64,000 bases of DNA from SB25 sp050180705 (GTDB lineage: Bacteria > Bacteroidota > Bacteroidia > Bacteroidales > Tenuifilaceae), in contig JBFXDX010000006.1 in assembly GCA_050180705.1 (NCBI GenBank), positions 171,517-235,516 on the forward strand. The letters are read 5' to 3'. A program made the translations under genes and the position numbers. Position 1 is the first letter of the stretch, and each line of letters begins with the position of its first letter. Below the pieces are notes generated by a model that was given only the letters and a program-made list of their open reading frames with translations, did no database searches and was not told the DNA's origin. This document shows positions 52,898 through 62,784 of this stretch, piece by piece.

Positions 52898-55800
52898 TCA
52901 ACCTCTACTCGCAACCACGCAAACTTTTTTCTCTTTTTTTATTTCGCCTTTTAGGTTAAAGTATTCTATGTAGATAATGTAAATGCCAACGGAAACTCTT
53001 CGATTGGAGAAGTTTATTCCATCCCAACGAATTGATCCTTCTGTTCCTAGCAGTAAGTTGTTGGCAATACGATAAACCTCCACGCCATTGGATGTGTAAA
53101 CTCGAATATTTGCAACATAGCCCGCTTCAGGAAGTTTGTAGTTGATTAGAAGGTAATCGTCGCGCCCATCGCCGTCTGGCGAGAAGGTTTCAGGTGCAAG
53201 GGTAAAGTTGGATGATGATGTTATTGCATCGGTGTACTGTGAGTTTTTGTAGGTTGGCGTTGCAAACCCTGCTGTTTGCGAAGCAGATTGCCATGTTGAT
53301 GCATCTGCAGACGATAAGTTTGGATTAATTCGCTCCAGCGAAACACCCTTGTAGTCGTTTAGCATTTTGCTGTGCATTTTCTCTGTGTAATACACTTCGT
53401 CAACTATATCGTTATTTTCAGTCAGCACCACTACATACCCTTCATCATTGTTGAACGAGGCCAAGTTTGAAGTCCAAATAAATGCCAATGGATTTTGGCA
53501 TTGGTAGAACTGTTTAACTAGTTCTTGATTTTCGGTGATTACTGCAAATTCGTTTTGGAAAAGCAATCTTGCAGTATCAGATGCTGGATAACTCTGTGAT
53601 ATGCTTAGATCGATAAGATTTCTATTGGCAATACTGATCTTCGAAAGATCGAAACACTTACTTGAATTGTTGTACAGTTCAACAAAGTCAATACCGCCCG
53701 TGTATGGGTTAAAAAGAATCTCATTAATAACTAAATCGCCGCTGCTTGGGACTTGTGGCAGTCCTAGTTTGATTTGGGTAAAATCTAAAGCATTTCCTGC
53801 AAAATCCTTGATCTCATCTGAAATGGTCAATTCATAAATTTGCTCTGCGACGATTGGGGTGGCGAAACTGATTTTTACTTTATCGAAAAGTTCGCCAGTA
53901 ATCAAAACTTCCGATGGATTTCCAATTTCGTTATCAATGGAGTAGTTCTCTGCTAAGGTAAGCGTGAGACTATCCATTGGTTCGTTGAATAAAACCTCTA
54001 AAGTTTTGTCGTCAAAAATATCTAATGAAACTACTTTGGGTTTAGTGATATCGGGATTGCTGTTTGCCACGGAGTTTGCAGCGCAAGGAGTTCCTCCAAT
54101 TTGTGCCAGCGATGCGTGCCAGTTGTTTATTCCCCCGGCAAGGTTGCTTGGATCGATGCACTCTAGTGAGTATCCACCGCTATTTCTTGTGTTATCATTG
54201 TACCATGTTTTGTTGTAGTTGGCAAACGATATCAAGTTTCCGTTGTTGTCGAACAGTTTTAGTAACATTCCATTATTCAGTAGGGATGGGAATCCAGTCG
54301 TACCAATTGCTTGTCCGTATTCCGATAGGTTGGTTGCTGCCGTTGAGGTGCAAATTAATGCATAACTCATTGGCAAAATGTTGGCCGATGGGAGTTTGGT
54401 AACAGTACTGTTGAAGTGCATTTTCCATCCTTGAACAGTTACTGTGTCGTTCGTTGGATTGTACAATTCAACGAACTCGTATTCGGGTAACCCATTTGAA
54501 GGTATTGGGTTTGCCATAATTTCGTTGATGATTAGCCGTCCTAAATTGCCTTCGGTTCCAATGCCAAATGTTTTGCTGTCGGTTAAGTGGTAGCCATCCT
54601 CATTTTTAATTCTTTGGATCGTTAGGGTTAAATCGCCCAGCGGCATTCTATCAGTTGTAAGTATAACCTCATTTTGCTTCTCGGAATCGCAGGTAACCTT
54701 AATCACAGGAATTATTACTCCCGAAGATGTTTTGATTTGATAGTTTTGAGTTTGTGAGGCGCTTTCGGCTGTTACATTTTGGGTGAAATAGACCTTTACG
54801 GTGGTTAAATTCAACGATTTTACCGATTGTAGTATTGGTGGGTATTTTGCCGTACAAATCTTCAAATTGTCGATCCAAAGTTGACCTGTACGCGAGGCTG
54901 TGTAGCCAAATACGAATCCTGCGAAGTTAAGCGAGTATTGATTAGGCAAATTTGTTTCGCCACCAAACAGCATAATTTCGGATTGATTGGGTTGATACCA
55001 AAGCGATAGTTTTCCTAATGGTGATAGTGTTAATCTTACTCGAACTTCATTGTTCTCATTCCAGTCGAAGGACGTTACAATCAGGTTTGTTCTTTTTGTT
55101 CCAGCAAACGACCAAAGCGAAAGAAAATCGTTGCCAACGCTAGGGTTTATTCCAACAGCCAAGCCGACTGTTGCCGATGAATTTAGGTCTAATGATGATG
55201 CCGCTGCAATAAAGTAGAAATAGTTGTCGGATGAAGGATCCCAGTCTCCATTCCGAATGGTGAATTCCCATTCAATTGGATTTCCTAGAGTGGTTGCAAT
55301 GTCTGAGGAAAACAAAATGGTATTCTCGCCATCGTCGGGATTTCCTGCGTGGATCAACGATTGATTGCCCGAAATTGGTGATATGGTTGAGGTTTTCCAG
55401 TTGCCAATTCCTGTCCATGTTGGAGCACTTCCTTCGAAATCTTCGTTGGCAGAACATGTGTAGTTGTATCCACTGTAGATATAAGGTGTTAAGCATGATC
55501 CCAGTTCATCGTAGTTTACCTTAAATTGAAATTGTCCGTAGGAGTCTATTTTAACGTCATTCCAATTTACAAGCCCGTTAGTGATTGGATTTTGGATTGA
55601 CGATACATCCATTTGTCCTGGGCCACTGTTAAGGTTGATATCGGCATAACCTAGATAATCTTTGTCGAAGTTTCCATAGTTGTTGACTGCTGCGGCTTTT
55701 ATGTTGAATGGTTCATCGGGACTTACTATAAATGGTGATTCTGCAATGGTAAGTTTGTTGGCCTCCACCTCAATTTTACAGGGTTGTCCATATATGGTTG

Positions 55801-58552
55801 AGATGAAAGTTGGACTAAATGCCGTTCCGTTGCTAGATGATTCCCACCCGTGGCTTGTTGGAATCAAAAACCTGAACGATGAGTTGTCGGTAATGCCTGC
55901 TTCATCCAAATAAATTGAAATTGAGACTTCAGCAGAATCTCCATTTTCTACAAGTAGACTGTCATTGTCGATGTTGATTGTAAACTTATTGTTCGAAAGG
56001 GTGAAGTTACTTGGTGTTATTATTTTATCATCAACTTTAAGCGTGAAATGCTTAATTATTTTGGCAATAGAACTGGCGTTTTCTGTGTCGAAAATACTTA
56101 ATTCAATTGACGTTGGAATTAGCGGTAGGTTGTCCGATGTTCCGCCGTCTTTCAGCATAAAACGGATTACTTCTATTGGATTTTCAATGCCAGAGGAGAT
56201 TAAAAGAATGTTGAGTGTGTCCTCGCTATTCGTCAATGGTTTGGCTTCGCCATCAATATCTCCGCAGGTAATATATGCCGATGCAATATCGTTTAGCGTT
56301 GGACTTTGCGCTAACAACGAGAACTTTCCCGGAATGGAGTAATTTACATTGGAATAGGTTGTGCTCCCATTTGTAAGCGTATCAACAAAGCCGCTTTCGG
56401 AACTTAGTGTTCCGCTCCCCGATGCCAGCGCAAGTGTAAGTTGTCCTGTAAAATTTTTGTCGATATTTTGGTTGATGTCTGTGCCTGATATTTCAACGTT
56501 AAAATTTTCCAAAACACCAACTCTATCGGGGATTTGAGTGAATGTTAGATTGGTTGCCTTAATATCAATGGAAAAAATGTTCGAGGTGATATTTTCGGGG
56601 AATTGTGGGACAAATGTCGATCCTCCATTGTAGGTTGTGAAAGCATGATTCTGCCTGTCAATCATAAGTTGAATAGTCTGGTTATCCGTTAGACCTTCAC
56701 TCTTTAGGTAGAGCCAAATACTGATATCTACCAATGTTCCATCGGGAATTACCATCGATTCCGATGTGAAAAAGATATCGATGTACGATGATTTGATTTG
56801 AACACTCGAAATTCCACAAAGCACGCCATCCTTTTTAACAAGGATTCCTTCTATTGTTTTATTCAGCGTGGCGATGTTTTGAATTGATGTTCTGCTTAAT
56901 CTGATAGATTTAACTATTGTTGGCACATTGTCTCCATCGCCCAAATCAGAAACCCAGAAGCGCATTGCTTCGAATGCTTTTGCAGGCGATGTGAGCAATG
57001 ATGATACGTTACCCAATTGTGGTTGCTGCAAAGGATTGAGTGCAGCCGATGTTGTGTCGTTGATAATAGAGATGCTACTGGTTATTGCCGAGTCGAGGTT
57101 GTTGGATATTGTTTTTAGGGTGATGATTTCACTTTTGTTGTAACTTAAATCACTCCATGTTGCTATTCCTGCAGAAGCCGTTGTTGTTAATCCTGATGTG
57201 GATGTTAGTAATCCATCACCTTCGTTTAATTTCAATGTGACTTCTTGCGCAAAATCTTTGTCAATATTTCCTAGTGAATCATACGCTTCGACTGCAACCG
57301 TGAATGGTTTGTTGATTTCTATAACCTGCGGGTATTGTGTGAATGCCAATTTGGATGCATCAACCTGTATGGTGAACTCGTTCGAAATAATTGCATCAGG
57401 AAATTTGGATCCGAAGCCAGAACCTGTGTAACTGGCTGTGAATCTGTGATCGGTTGAATCTATATAAAACTGAAGTATAGTTCCATCATCTAAAGGATTT
57501 TCCGTTAAGTAAACTCCAATAGTATACTCTGCTGCATTGCCATCTGGAATAGTTGTTTGTGTTGAATCAACGTAGATGTCTATTGCATCATCTTTAACTT
57601 CGAATGAATTAATGGGGATTTCGCTGTTTAACCCTTTTACTCTTACTCCGCCAATTATCTCCGACCACGATATTTCGGTTGGATTTTTAATTACAAACTT
57701 TTTTATAATGGTTGGAAGATTATCACTTGTTCCTAAATCTTCAACTACAAAGTGCAATACATCCACGGCAAGTTCTGGATTGTTGGTAAGCGAGGAGATT
57801 GATTCACTTGCTATTTGTGATACGGGTGCATACACTGTGGAATTAATGTCGTTTACATTTATGGGCTCATAGTTAATGCTGATATCATCAATCCACAATT
57901 TCATATCAGCCGAAGAGGTGTACTTGTATAGAATGCCAAAATTTTGAAAATCGAGGTGGGTAATGTCGTTAATCGATCCGTATTCAGTTAGATCGGTAAA
58001 AGTCCCATTTGCCGATGCCCGTAACGTAAATGTTCCATCTGTTGAACGGACTATTTCAATCGCTCCTGCTTTGCTTGTGCCAATTTGGGTTTGCCAGTTC
58101 AGCGTTGATGTGATTATTGGAGTTGGCGAGCCATTGTCGATTCTCCAAATTTTAAGCAAATCGTCGCTTGCCCCAAGGTTTACTCCAACTACATAGCCTG
58201 TGCCGCTGCTCGTTGTTGTCATAACCTGATTGTCGGCCATAAGGTAAATCCACCAGCAGTTCGAGGAGGATGGATCATAGCCATGCTTGACCAGCATTCG
58301 CCAGGTGACATTGCCCGTGTTCAAATTCCATGTGGGTAGTGTTGTGTAAATAGTATCAGTATATGCGACTGTATTGTCGTATGTGTGTTTCAACGATCTT
58401 GTTCCAGAAATAGGAGAGGTTGTTGATGTTTGCCATCTTCCAGTTGGTTTTTGAGTCCAACTTCCCAGATCGTTGTCCTCAAAATCAAAAGAAATCTGTC
58501 CTAAAATATTTGTGCAGATTACTGTTAAAAGTAGGGTTAACAGATGTTTCAT
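52898..58552 (-). CDS. Giant multidomain surface protein: repeats, lamin-tail domains, FlgD-like C-terminus
   Basis: Secreted protein of 1884 residues, signal peptide 1-18 (CTNILGQIS). Two copies of a jelly-roll-like domain start at about 23 (FEDNDLGSW) and 1040 (FEGSAPTW). Between them are three repeats of about 265 residues, each with D-x-G-x-x-DN-x-P-x-I (about 276, 541, 806) and an Ig-like half. Then come an Ig-like domain (about 1238), lamin-tail domain (about 1336, LIINEIMANP), Ig-like domain (about 1515), second lamin-tail domain (about 1604, VINEILFNP), and a C-terminal FlgD/gliding-motility-like module (about 1785-1884, ETFSPDGDGRDDYLL). The C-terminal module suggests type IX secretion or surface anchoring. 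No catalytic domain is seen; function is probably adhesive or structural. Confidence 0.88.
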   Translation of the reverse strand: MKHLLTLLLTVICTNILGQISFDFEDNDLGSWTQKPTGRWQTSTTSPISGTRSLKHTYDNTVAYTDTIYTTLPTWNLNTGNVTWRMLVKHGYDPSSSNCWWIYLMADNQVMTTTSSGTGYVVGVNLGASDDLLKIWRIDNGSPTPIITSTLNWQTQIGTSKAGAIEIVRSTDGTFTLRASANGTFTDLTEYGSINDITHLDFQNFGILYKYTSSADMKLWIDDISINYEPINVNDINSTVYAPVSQIASESISSLTNNPELAVDVLHFVVEDLGTSDNLPTIIKKFVIKNPTEISWSEIIGGVRVKGLNSEIPINSFEVKDDAIDIYVDSTQTTIPDGNAAEYTIGVYLTENPLDDGTILQFYIDSTDHRFTASYTGSGFGSKFPDAIISNEFTIQVDASKLAFTQYPQVIEINKPFTVAVEAYDSLGNIDKDFAQEVTLKLNEGDGLLTSTSGLTTTASAGIATWSDLSYNKSEIITLKTISNNLDSAITSSISIINDTTSAALNPLQQPQLGNVSSLLTSPAKAFEAMRFWVSDLGDGDNVPTIVKSIRLSRTSIQNIATLNKTIEGILVKKDGVLCGISSVQIKSSYIDIFFTSESMVIPDGTLVDISIWLYLKSEGLTDNQTIQLMIDRQNHAFTTYNGGSTFVPQFPENITSNIFSIDIKATNLTFTQIPDRVGVLENFNVEISGTDINQNIDKNFTGQLTLALASGSGTLSSESGFVDTLTNGSTTYSNVNYSIPGKFSLLAQSPTLNDIASAYITCGDIDGEAKPLTNSEDTLNILLISSGIENPIEVIRFMLKDGGTSDNLPLIPTSIELSIFDTENASSIAKIIKHFTLKVDDKIITPSNFTLSNNKFTINIDNDSLLVENGDSAEVSISIYLDEAGITDNSSFRFLIPTSHGWESSSNGTAFSPTFISTIYGQPCKIEVEANKLTIAESPFIVSPDEPFNIKAAAVNNYGNFDKDYLGYADINLNSGPGQMDVSSIQNPITNGLVNWNDVKIDSYGQFQFKVNYDELGSCLTPYIYSGYNYTCSANEDFEGSAPTWTGIGNWKTSTISPISGNQSLIHAGNPDDGENTILFSSDIATTLGNPIEWEFTIRNGDWDPSSDNYFYFIAAASSLDLNSSATVGLAVGINPSVGNDFLSLWSFAGTKRTNLIVTSFDWNENNEVRVRLTLSPLGKLSLWYQPNQSEIMLFGGETNLPNQYSLNFAGFVFGYTASRTGQLWIDNLKICTAKYPPILQSVKSLNLTTVKVYFTQNVTAESASQTQNYQIKTSSGVIIPVIKVTCDSEKQNEVILTTDRMPLGDLTLTIQRIKNEDGYHLTDSKTFGIGTEGNLGRLIINEIMANPIPSNGLPEYEFVELYNPTNDTVTVQGWKMHFNSTVTKLPSANILPMSYALICTSTAATNLSEYGQAIGTTGFPSLLNNGMLLKLFDNNGNLISFANYNKTWYNDNTRNSGGYSLECIDPSNLAGGINNWHASLAQIGGTPCAANSVANSNPDITKPKVVSLDIFDDKTLEVLFNEPMDSLTLTLAENYSIDNEIGNPSEVLITGELFDKVKISFATPIVAEQIYELTISDEIKDFAGNALDFTQIKLGLPQVPSSGDLVINEILFNPYTGGIDFVELYNNSSKCFDLSKISIANRNLIDLSISQSYPASDTARLLFQNEFAVITENQELVKQFYQCQNPLAFIWTSNLASFNNDEGYVVVLTENNDIVDEVYYTEKMHSKMLNDYKGVSLERINPNLSSADASTWQSASQTAGFATPTYKNSQYTDAITSSSNFTLAPETFSPDGDGRDDYLLINYKLPEAGYVANIRVYTSNGVEVYRIANNLLLGTEGSIRWDGINFSNRRVSVGIYIIYIEYFNLKGEIKKEKKVCVVASRG

Positions 58553-58642
58553 TTTTATTTATTACTAATTTTATGCACAATAAATTACGAAAAAATTTTT
58601 ACTATCTAATTATTGTTCAACCATTTTAATAACTATGAGTTT

Positions 58643-59635
58643 ATGAAAGTAGCAGTGGTGGGCGCCACCGGTTTAGTAGGTAATGTTATGCTTCAGGTTC
58701 TTGAAGAGCGAAATTTCCCAGTAACAGAGTTGATTCCAGTCGCATCGGAAAAGTCGGTTGGTAAAACTGTTAAGTTTAAGGGTAAAGATGTTGAAATTGT
58801 ATCTGTTGCCGAGGCTGTAAAACGAAAACCTGCTGTTGCTATTTTCTCTGCTGGGTCGACAGCATCGAAGGAGTGGGCTCCAAAACTTGCCGAGGTTGGT
58901 ACAACAGTGGTAGATAATTCGTCGTGCTGGAGAATGTCTCCAGAAATTCCTCTTGTTGTTCCCGAGGTGAATTCTGGTGTTCTTATGCCAAATCACAAGA
59001 TTATTGCAAATCCAAATTGCTCAACTATTCAGCTGGTTGTTGCGCTAAATCCACTCCATCTAAAGTATAAGATAAAAAGGATTGTAGTTTCTACCTATCA
59101 ATCTGTAACTGGAACAGGAGTAAAAGCGGTTAATCAACTTTATGCTGAGAGAAAAGGTGAGTGGGCCGACATGGCTTATCCTCACCCTATCGATTTAAAT
59201 TGCTTTCCTCATGGGGGAACTTTCCTTGAGAATGGTTATACCACCGAGGAGCAGAAGTTGATTGATGAAACACGCAAGATTATTGGCGATCAATCTATAA
59301 TGGTTTGTCCAACGGTTGTTCGTATTCCAGTAGTTGGAGGGCACTCAGAGTCTGTTAATGTAGAGTTCGAGAATGAATTTGATTTAAAAGATGCCGTTGA
59401 GTTGTTAAGCAATTCAGCAGGAATTACCATTCAAGATGATCCTGCAACCAATCATTATCCTATGCCTCGTTTTTCTCAGGGTAAAGATGATGTCTTTGTA
59501 GGACGTATTCGCCGCGATATATCGCAACCAAAGAGTATCAACTTTTGGGTTGTTTCCGATAACTTGCGAAAAGGTGCAGCAACCAATGCAATTCAAATTG
59601 CAGAATACCTAAACTCTAAAGGCTGGCTTCAGTAA
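58643..59635 (+). CDS. asd: Aspartate-semialdehyde dehydrogenase
   Basis: Second enzyme of the aspartate pathway, making aspartate-4-semialdehyde for lysine, threonine, methionine and diaminopimelate. 330 residues: N-terminal NADP fold VAVVGATGLVGN, catalytic Cys126 in NPNCSTIQ, and His234 in VVGGHSESV. The ATG at 58643 is chosen for the standard start; an in-frame ATG 30 bp upstream adds an atypical N-terminus. The 3' end overlaps the end of hflX on the other strand by 20 bp. Confidence 0.97.
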   Translation: MKVAVVGATGLVGNVMLQVLEERNFPVTELIPVASEKSVGKTVKFKGKDVEIVSVAEAVKRKPAVAIFSAGSTASKEWAPKLAEVGTTVVDNSSCWRMSPEIPLVVPEVNSGVLMPNHKIIANPNCSTIQLVVALNPLHLKYKIKRIVVSTYQSVTGTGVKAVNQLYAERKGEWADMAYPHPIDLNCFPHGGTFLENGYTTEEQKLIDETRKIIGDQSIMVCPTVVRIPVVGGHSESVNVEFENEFDLKDAVELLSNSAGITIQDDPATNHYPMPRFSQGKDDVFVGRIRRDISQPKSINFWVVSDNLRKGAATNAIQIAEYLNSKGWLQ

Positions 59636-60833
59636 TATCTGGGTAAAGAAAATTATCGTAGGGATATCTGCCAACGTGGATATCCCTTACTGTTTTATAA
59701 AGCAATTGTCTAAACTCCGGAATATTTGTTTTCTTTTTGGCCGAAATAAATATTGTATGGACATCCTTTTTGGCCATCCAGCTATTTTTGAGTTCGTTTA
59801 AACTGACGTTCCTGTCTGTTCTGGGAGAATTGTCGTCATCGGCTTTTTCTTCCCATGTATAGGCATCTATTTTGTTAAAAACAACGATGGTGGGTTTTTC
59901 GCCAGTCTTTAGTTCCTGCAAAGTTTGGTTTACCACATTGATTTGATCCTCGAAGCTCGAGTGTGAGATGTCAACGATGTGAAGTAGTAAATCGGCCTCT
60001 CGAACTTCATCTAGTGTAGATTTAAATGATTCAACAAGTTGATGGGGTAGTTTGCGGATAAATCCAACAGTGTCGGAAAGAAGAAAAGGTAAATTCCCGA
60101 CAACAACTTTTCGAACTGTTGTATCTAGCGTGGCGAAAAGTTTATTTTCAGCAAAGACATCCGATTTGCTGATTAAGTTCATCAACGTGGATTTTCCAAC
60201 ATTGGTGTATCCAACCAGCGCAACTCTAACCATGCTTCCCCTGTTTTTGCGCTGGGTTGCCATTTGTCGATCTATCTTGCTAAGTTCTTCTTTTAACCGA
60301 GAAATCCTGTCGCGAATAATACGACGGTCAGTTTCAATCTCTGTTTCACCGGGACCTCTTAAACCGATACCTCCACGTTGGCGCTCAAGGTGAGTCCACA
60401 TGCGAGTAAGCCTAGGAAGCAGAAATTGGTATTGAGCCAGTTCTACTTGCGTTTTTGCATAAGCTGTTTTTGCCCGTTGGGCAAAAACATCAAGAATCAG
60501 GTTTGTTCTATCAAGTATCTTGCGTTTAAGATCTCTTTCAAGATTTCGGAGTTGAGTAGGTGTGAGTTCGTCATCGAATATCACCATGTCAATCTCATTT
60601 TCCTCCACATAGTTTGCAATTTCGATGGCTTTGCCTTTTCCAATAAATGTTCTGGGATTTGGATCGTCAATTTTTTGTACAAAGCGTTTAACGGTGTACG
60701 CTCCTGCGGTATCGGCTAAAAACTCAAGTTCGTCAAGATATTCTGTAACTTCTTCTTCGTCCTGTCCAGGTAGGATTACCCCGACTAGTATGGCTTTTTC
60801 CTGTATTTTCTCGGTACTAAAAGGTTTACTCAT
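59616..60833 (-). CDS. hflX: Ribosome-associated GTPase HflX
   Basis: GTPase of 405 residues that acts on ribosomes, for example splitting stalled ones. N-terminal HflX domain (about 20-195) with RNPRTFIGKGK-like PNPRTFIGKGKA and RTNLILDVFAQRA. Then the glycine-rich linker RGGIGLRGPGETEIETDRR (given in parts: GLRGPGETE) and the G domain with Walker A GYTNVGKSTL, DTVGFIRKLP, and NKID. Length is typical. It ends inside the end of asd (20-bp convergent overlap). Confidence 0.96.
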   Translation of the reverse strand: MSKPFSTEKIQEKAILVGVILPGQDEEEVTEYLDELEFLADTAGAYTVKRFVQKIDDPNPRTFIGKGKAIEIANYVEENEIDMVIFDDELTPTQLRNLERDLKRKILDRTNLILDVFAQRAKTAYAKTQVELAQYQFLLPRLTRMWTHLERQRGGIGLRGPGETEIETDRRIIRDRISRLKEELSKIDRQMATQRKNRGSMVRVALVGYTNVGKSTLMNLISKSDVFAENKLFATLDTTVRKVVVGNLPFLLSDTVGFIRKLPHQLVESFKSTLDEVREADLLLHIVDISHSSFEDQINVVNQTLQELKTGEKPTIVVFNKIDAYTWEEKADDDNSPRTDRNVSLNELKNSWMAKKDVHTIFISAKKKTNIPEFRQLLYKTVRDIHVGRYPYDNFLYPDITEASL

Positions 60834-60910
60834 GCTTTTTGTAAGTGCTCAAAATTTTGTCAAAGTAAATACAAAATTCTCATTCCTGCTAATGTCGATT
60901 GTAGCAATAA

Positions 60911-60937
60911 AAAAACCGAGCAATTTGCTCGGTTTTT
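60911..60937 (-). terminator. Intrinsic terminator downstream of the first tonB gene
   Basis: Perfect 12-bp stem (60911-60922 with 60926-60937) with a 3-nt loop and A/T flanks, giving a T run when read on the minus strand; 14 bp after the tonB stop. Confidence 0.9.
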
Positions 60938-60951
60938 AAAAGGTGTATAGC

Positions 60952-61641
60952 CTAGTTTCGTAATACAAAATTAATTGGTAGTACATATTTTACGCGAACA
61001 GGCCTTCCGTTATTTTTTCCAGGAGTCCATTTCGGAGATTCTTTTACAACCCGTAAGGCTTCTTGTACTAACGACTCATCAATTTCTCGGAGAGATTTAA
61101 CGTTAGATACGCTGCCATCCTTTTCTACCACAAATTCAACATATACACAACCCCATATGTTGTTGCTTTGTGCCACTTCGGGGTATCTCAATTTTTTCAT
61201 TACAAATTCTGTTCTAAATTCATCTAGTCCACCTTGTCCAAATTTTGGCATTTCTTCTACTATGTAAACAGCTTCTTCAACCTCATCTTCTAGTTTTGCT
61301 TTCATTATTTCAGGGATTGGACCATTGGGATTTGGGTCGTTAAAAATATCGACATCACCTCTTGGAGTCATATGGTTTGGAACAATTGTAATTTTGTCGG
61401 GACTGGGAAGCGTTTTAGGTGGTGCTGGTTGAACCAATTTGTCGGGATCTCTAGTTGTTAATGGTGGTAAATCAATTGTTGTAGGATTTCCTTGATTAAT
61501 TAATGGTTTTACATCGATGTTTCTTTCGGTTTTCCATTCAAAGGCCATAAGAACAAGCAGCATTGCAAATGCTAAACCAATTTCAAAAAATAATGATTTT
61601 TTGTTCTCGAGGTCTGCTTTTGATGACTTCTTGGGTACCAT
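60952..61641 (-). CDS. Energy transducer TonB, paralogue 1
   Basis: Inner-membrane protein of 229 residues that transmits the proton-motive force to outer-membrane receptors. One TM helix (about 17-37, IGLAFAMLLVLMAFEW), a Pro-rich periplasmic spacer (about 60-115) and the TonB C-terminal domain (about 140-229: LRYPEVAQSNNIWGCVYVEF, ending VKYVLPINFVLRN). It starts 150 bp downstream of a second, clearly related TonB gene. A YP motif (RYPEVA) typical of the family is present. ExbB and ExbD are not in the window. The upstream segment at 61663 shares a motif with that of the other tonB. Confidence 0.93.
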   Translation of the reverse strand: MVPKKSSKADLENKKSLFFEIGLAFAMLLVLMAFEWKTERNIDVKPLINQGNPTTIDLPPLTTRDPDKLVQPAPPKTLPSPDKITIVPNHMTPRGDVDIFNDPNPNGPIPEIMKAKLEDEVEEAVYIVEEMPKFGQGGLDEFRTEFVMKKLRYPEVAQSNNIWGCVYVEFVVEKDGSVSNVKSLREIDESLVQEALRVVKESPKWTPGKNNGRPVRVKYVLPINFVLRN

Positions 61642-61742
61642 AATTTTTAGGTTTAAGTGGTTTTAAATATAACGGTACCAAGGTGTTTGTCAGTATGTGT
61701 TTTTTTGATTTTTTTAAAAAATATTGTATGCTTTAAAATAAA

Positions 61743-61766
61743 AAACCCTGACATTGTCAGGGTTTA
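61743..61766 (-). terminator. Intrinsic terminator between the two tonB genes
   Basis: Perfect 10-bp stem aaaccctgac/gtcagggttt (61743-61752 with 61756-61765), 3-nt loop, T run on the minus strand. It suggests that the two tonB genes are separate transcription units. Confidence 0.87.
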
Positions 61767-61790
61767 ATTTATGTTGAATACAAAAGATTA

Positions 61791-62480
61791 CTACTGTAGT
61801 ACAAAGATAATTGGAATAGTAAACTGAACGCGAACGGATTTACCACGTTGTTTACCAGGCTTCCATTTTGGTGATGAAGACACAACACGAACAGCTTCTT
61901 TATCCAATGAAGGGTCAACGCCACGAACAACTTTTACGTTGGTTACTCTTCCATCAGGTTCAACAACAAAGTTGATGTATACACGACCTTGAATACCGTT
62001 TTCTGCAGCAACATCGGGGTATTTCAAGTTCTTTCCAATGTAATTGTTACGGAACTCATCAATGCCACCAGGTCCAAAACTAGGCATTTCTTCTACAACA
62101 ACGAAAGGTGTATATTCTTCAACTTCTTCTTCTTCTTCGTTGAATTCAACGATTTTTACAGCAGCATCTTCCTTGAAATCTGAGTCAAAGATGTCTGAGT
62201 TGTCTTTGATATCAACGTTGTCGTCAACAATTTTGATAACATCAGCAACCTGAACAACCTTTGGAGGTTCTGGTGCCTTAATCTCATCCTGACGAGTAAT
62301 GTCCATCATTTCTTCCTCAACTTTAACGTCTTGGGTTGCTATTTGCTCTACGTTAATAGAATCAGAGGAAGTCCATTCAAAGGCCCCGAGTATAACAAGT
62401 AAAGCGAATACTAGCCCAATCTCAAAAAAGATTGATTTTTTGTTCTCGAGGTCTGCTTTAGGTGATTTTTTCAGTTCCAT
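61791..62480 (-). CDS. Energy transducer TonB, paralogue 2
   Basis: TonB protein of 229 residues, the same length as its neighbour. It shares the N-terminal cytosolic stretch KADLENKKS-FFEIGL with it, then a TM helix (about 18-37). The spacer (about 45-130) is Glu/Asp-rich (EFNEEEEEVEEYTP) rather than Pro-rich. TonB C-terminal domain at about 140-229 (LKYPDVAAENGIQGRVYINF, VRVQFTIPIIFVLQ). The acidic spacer differs markedly from the first paralogue, pointing to different receptor preference or function. The upstream motif around 62495-62512 is shared with the other tonB. Confidence 0.93.
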   Translation of the reverse strand: MELKKSPKADLENKKSIFFEIGLVFALLVILGAFEWTSSDSINVEQIATQDVKVEEEMMDITRQDEIKAPEPPKVVQVADVIKIVDDNVDIKDNSDIFDSDFKEDAAVKIVEFNEEEEEVEEYTPFVVVEEMPSFGPGGIDEFRNNYIGKNLKYPDVAAENGIQGRVYINFVVEPDGRVTNVKVVRGVDPSLDKEAVRVVSSSPKWKPGKQRGKSVRVQFTIPIIFVLQ

Positions 62481-62658
62481 AGTGATATTATGTCTGGTCT
62501 TTTAAGTATAACGGTTATTTTTAACTTATAGTATTATTTCCCATAATTTATACGTTGCAAAGCAACAAATTTTTTCTGGTTATTACAATGAATATGCGCA
62601 ATTTTTTAAATCATGTTAAAAAAAATATACCCTATTATGAAGAATAACAAAAATAATA

Positions 62659-62666
62659 TATTTTTG
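62659..62666 (+). promoter_or_regulatory. -7 box (TATTTTTG) upstream of tRNA-Ala
   Basis: Match to TAnnTTTG, nine bp before the mature tRNA. No TTTG is seen at -33, so support is partial. Confidence 0.4.
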
Positions 62667-62675
62667 CAACCAATT

Positions 62676-62749
<74 letters not shown>

Positions 62750-62753
62750 CGAT

Positions 62754-62784
62754 AAAAAGGTTCAATAGTAATTGAGCCTTTTTT
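62754..62784 (+). terminator. Intrinsic terminator of tRNA-Ala
   Basis: 13-bp stem with one G-T pair (62754-62766 with 62771-62783), 4-nt loop, T run. It reaches the stop codon of the converging FMN-binding gene and may serve both. Confidence 0.88.

Noticed and set aside
60052..60719. Two 113-codon plus-strand open frames opposite hflX
   Set aside because: They overlap the strongly conserved HflX and GTPase motifs on the other strand.
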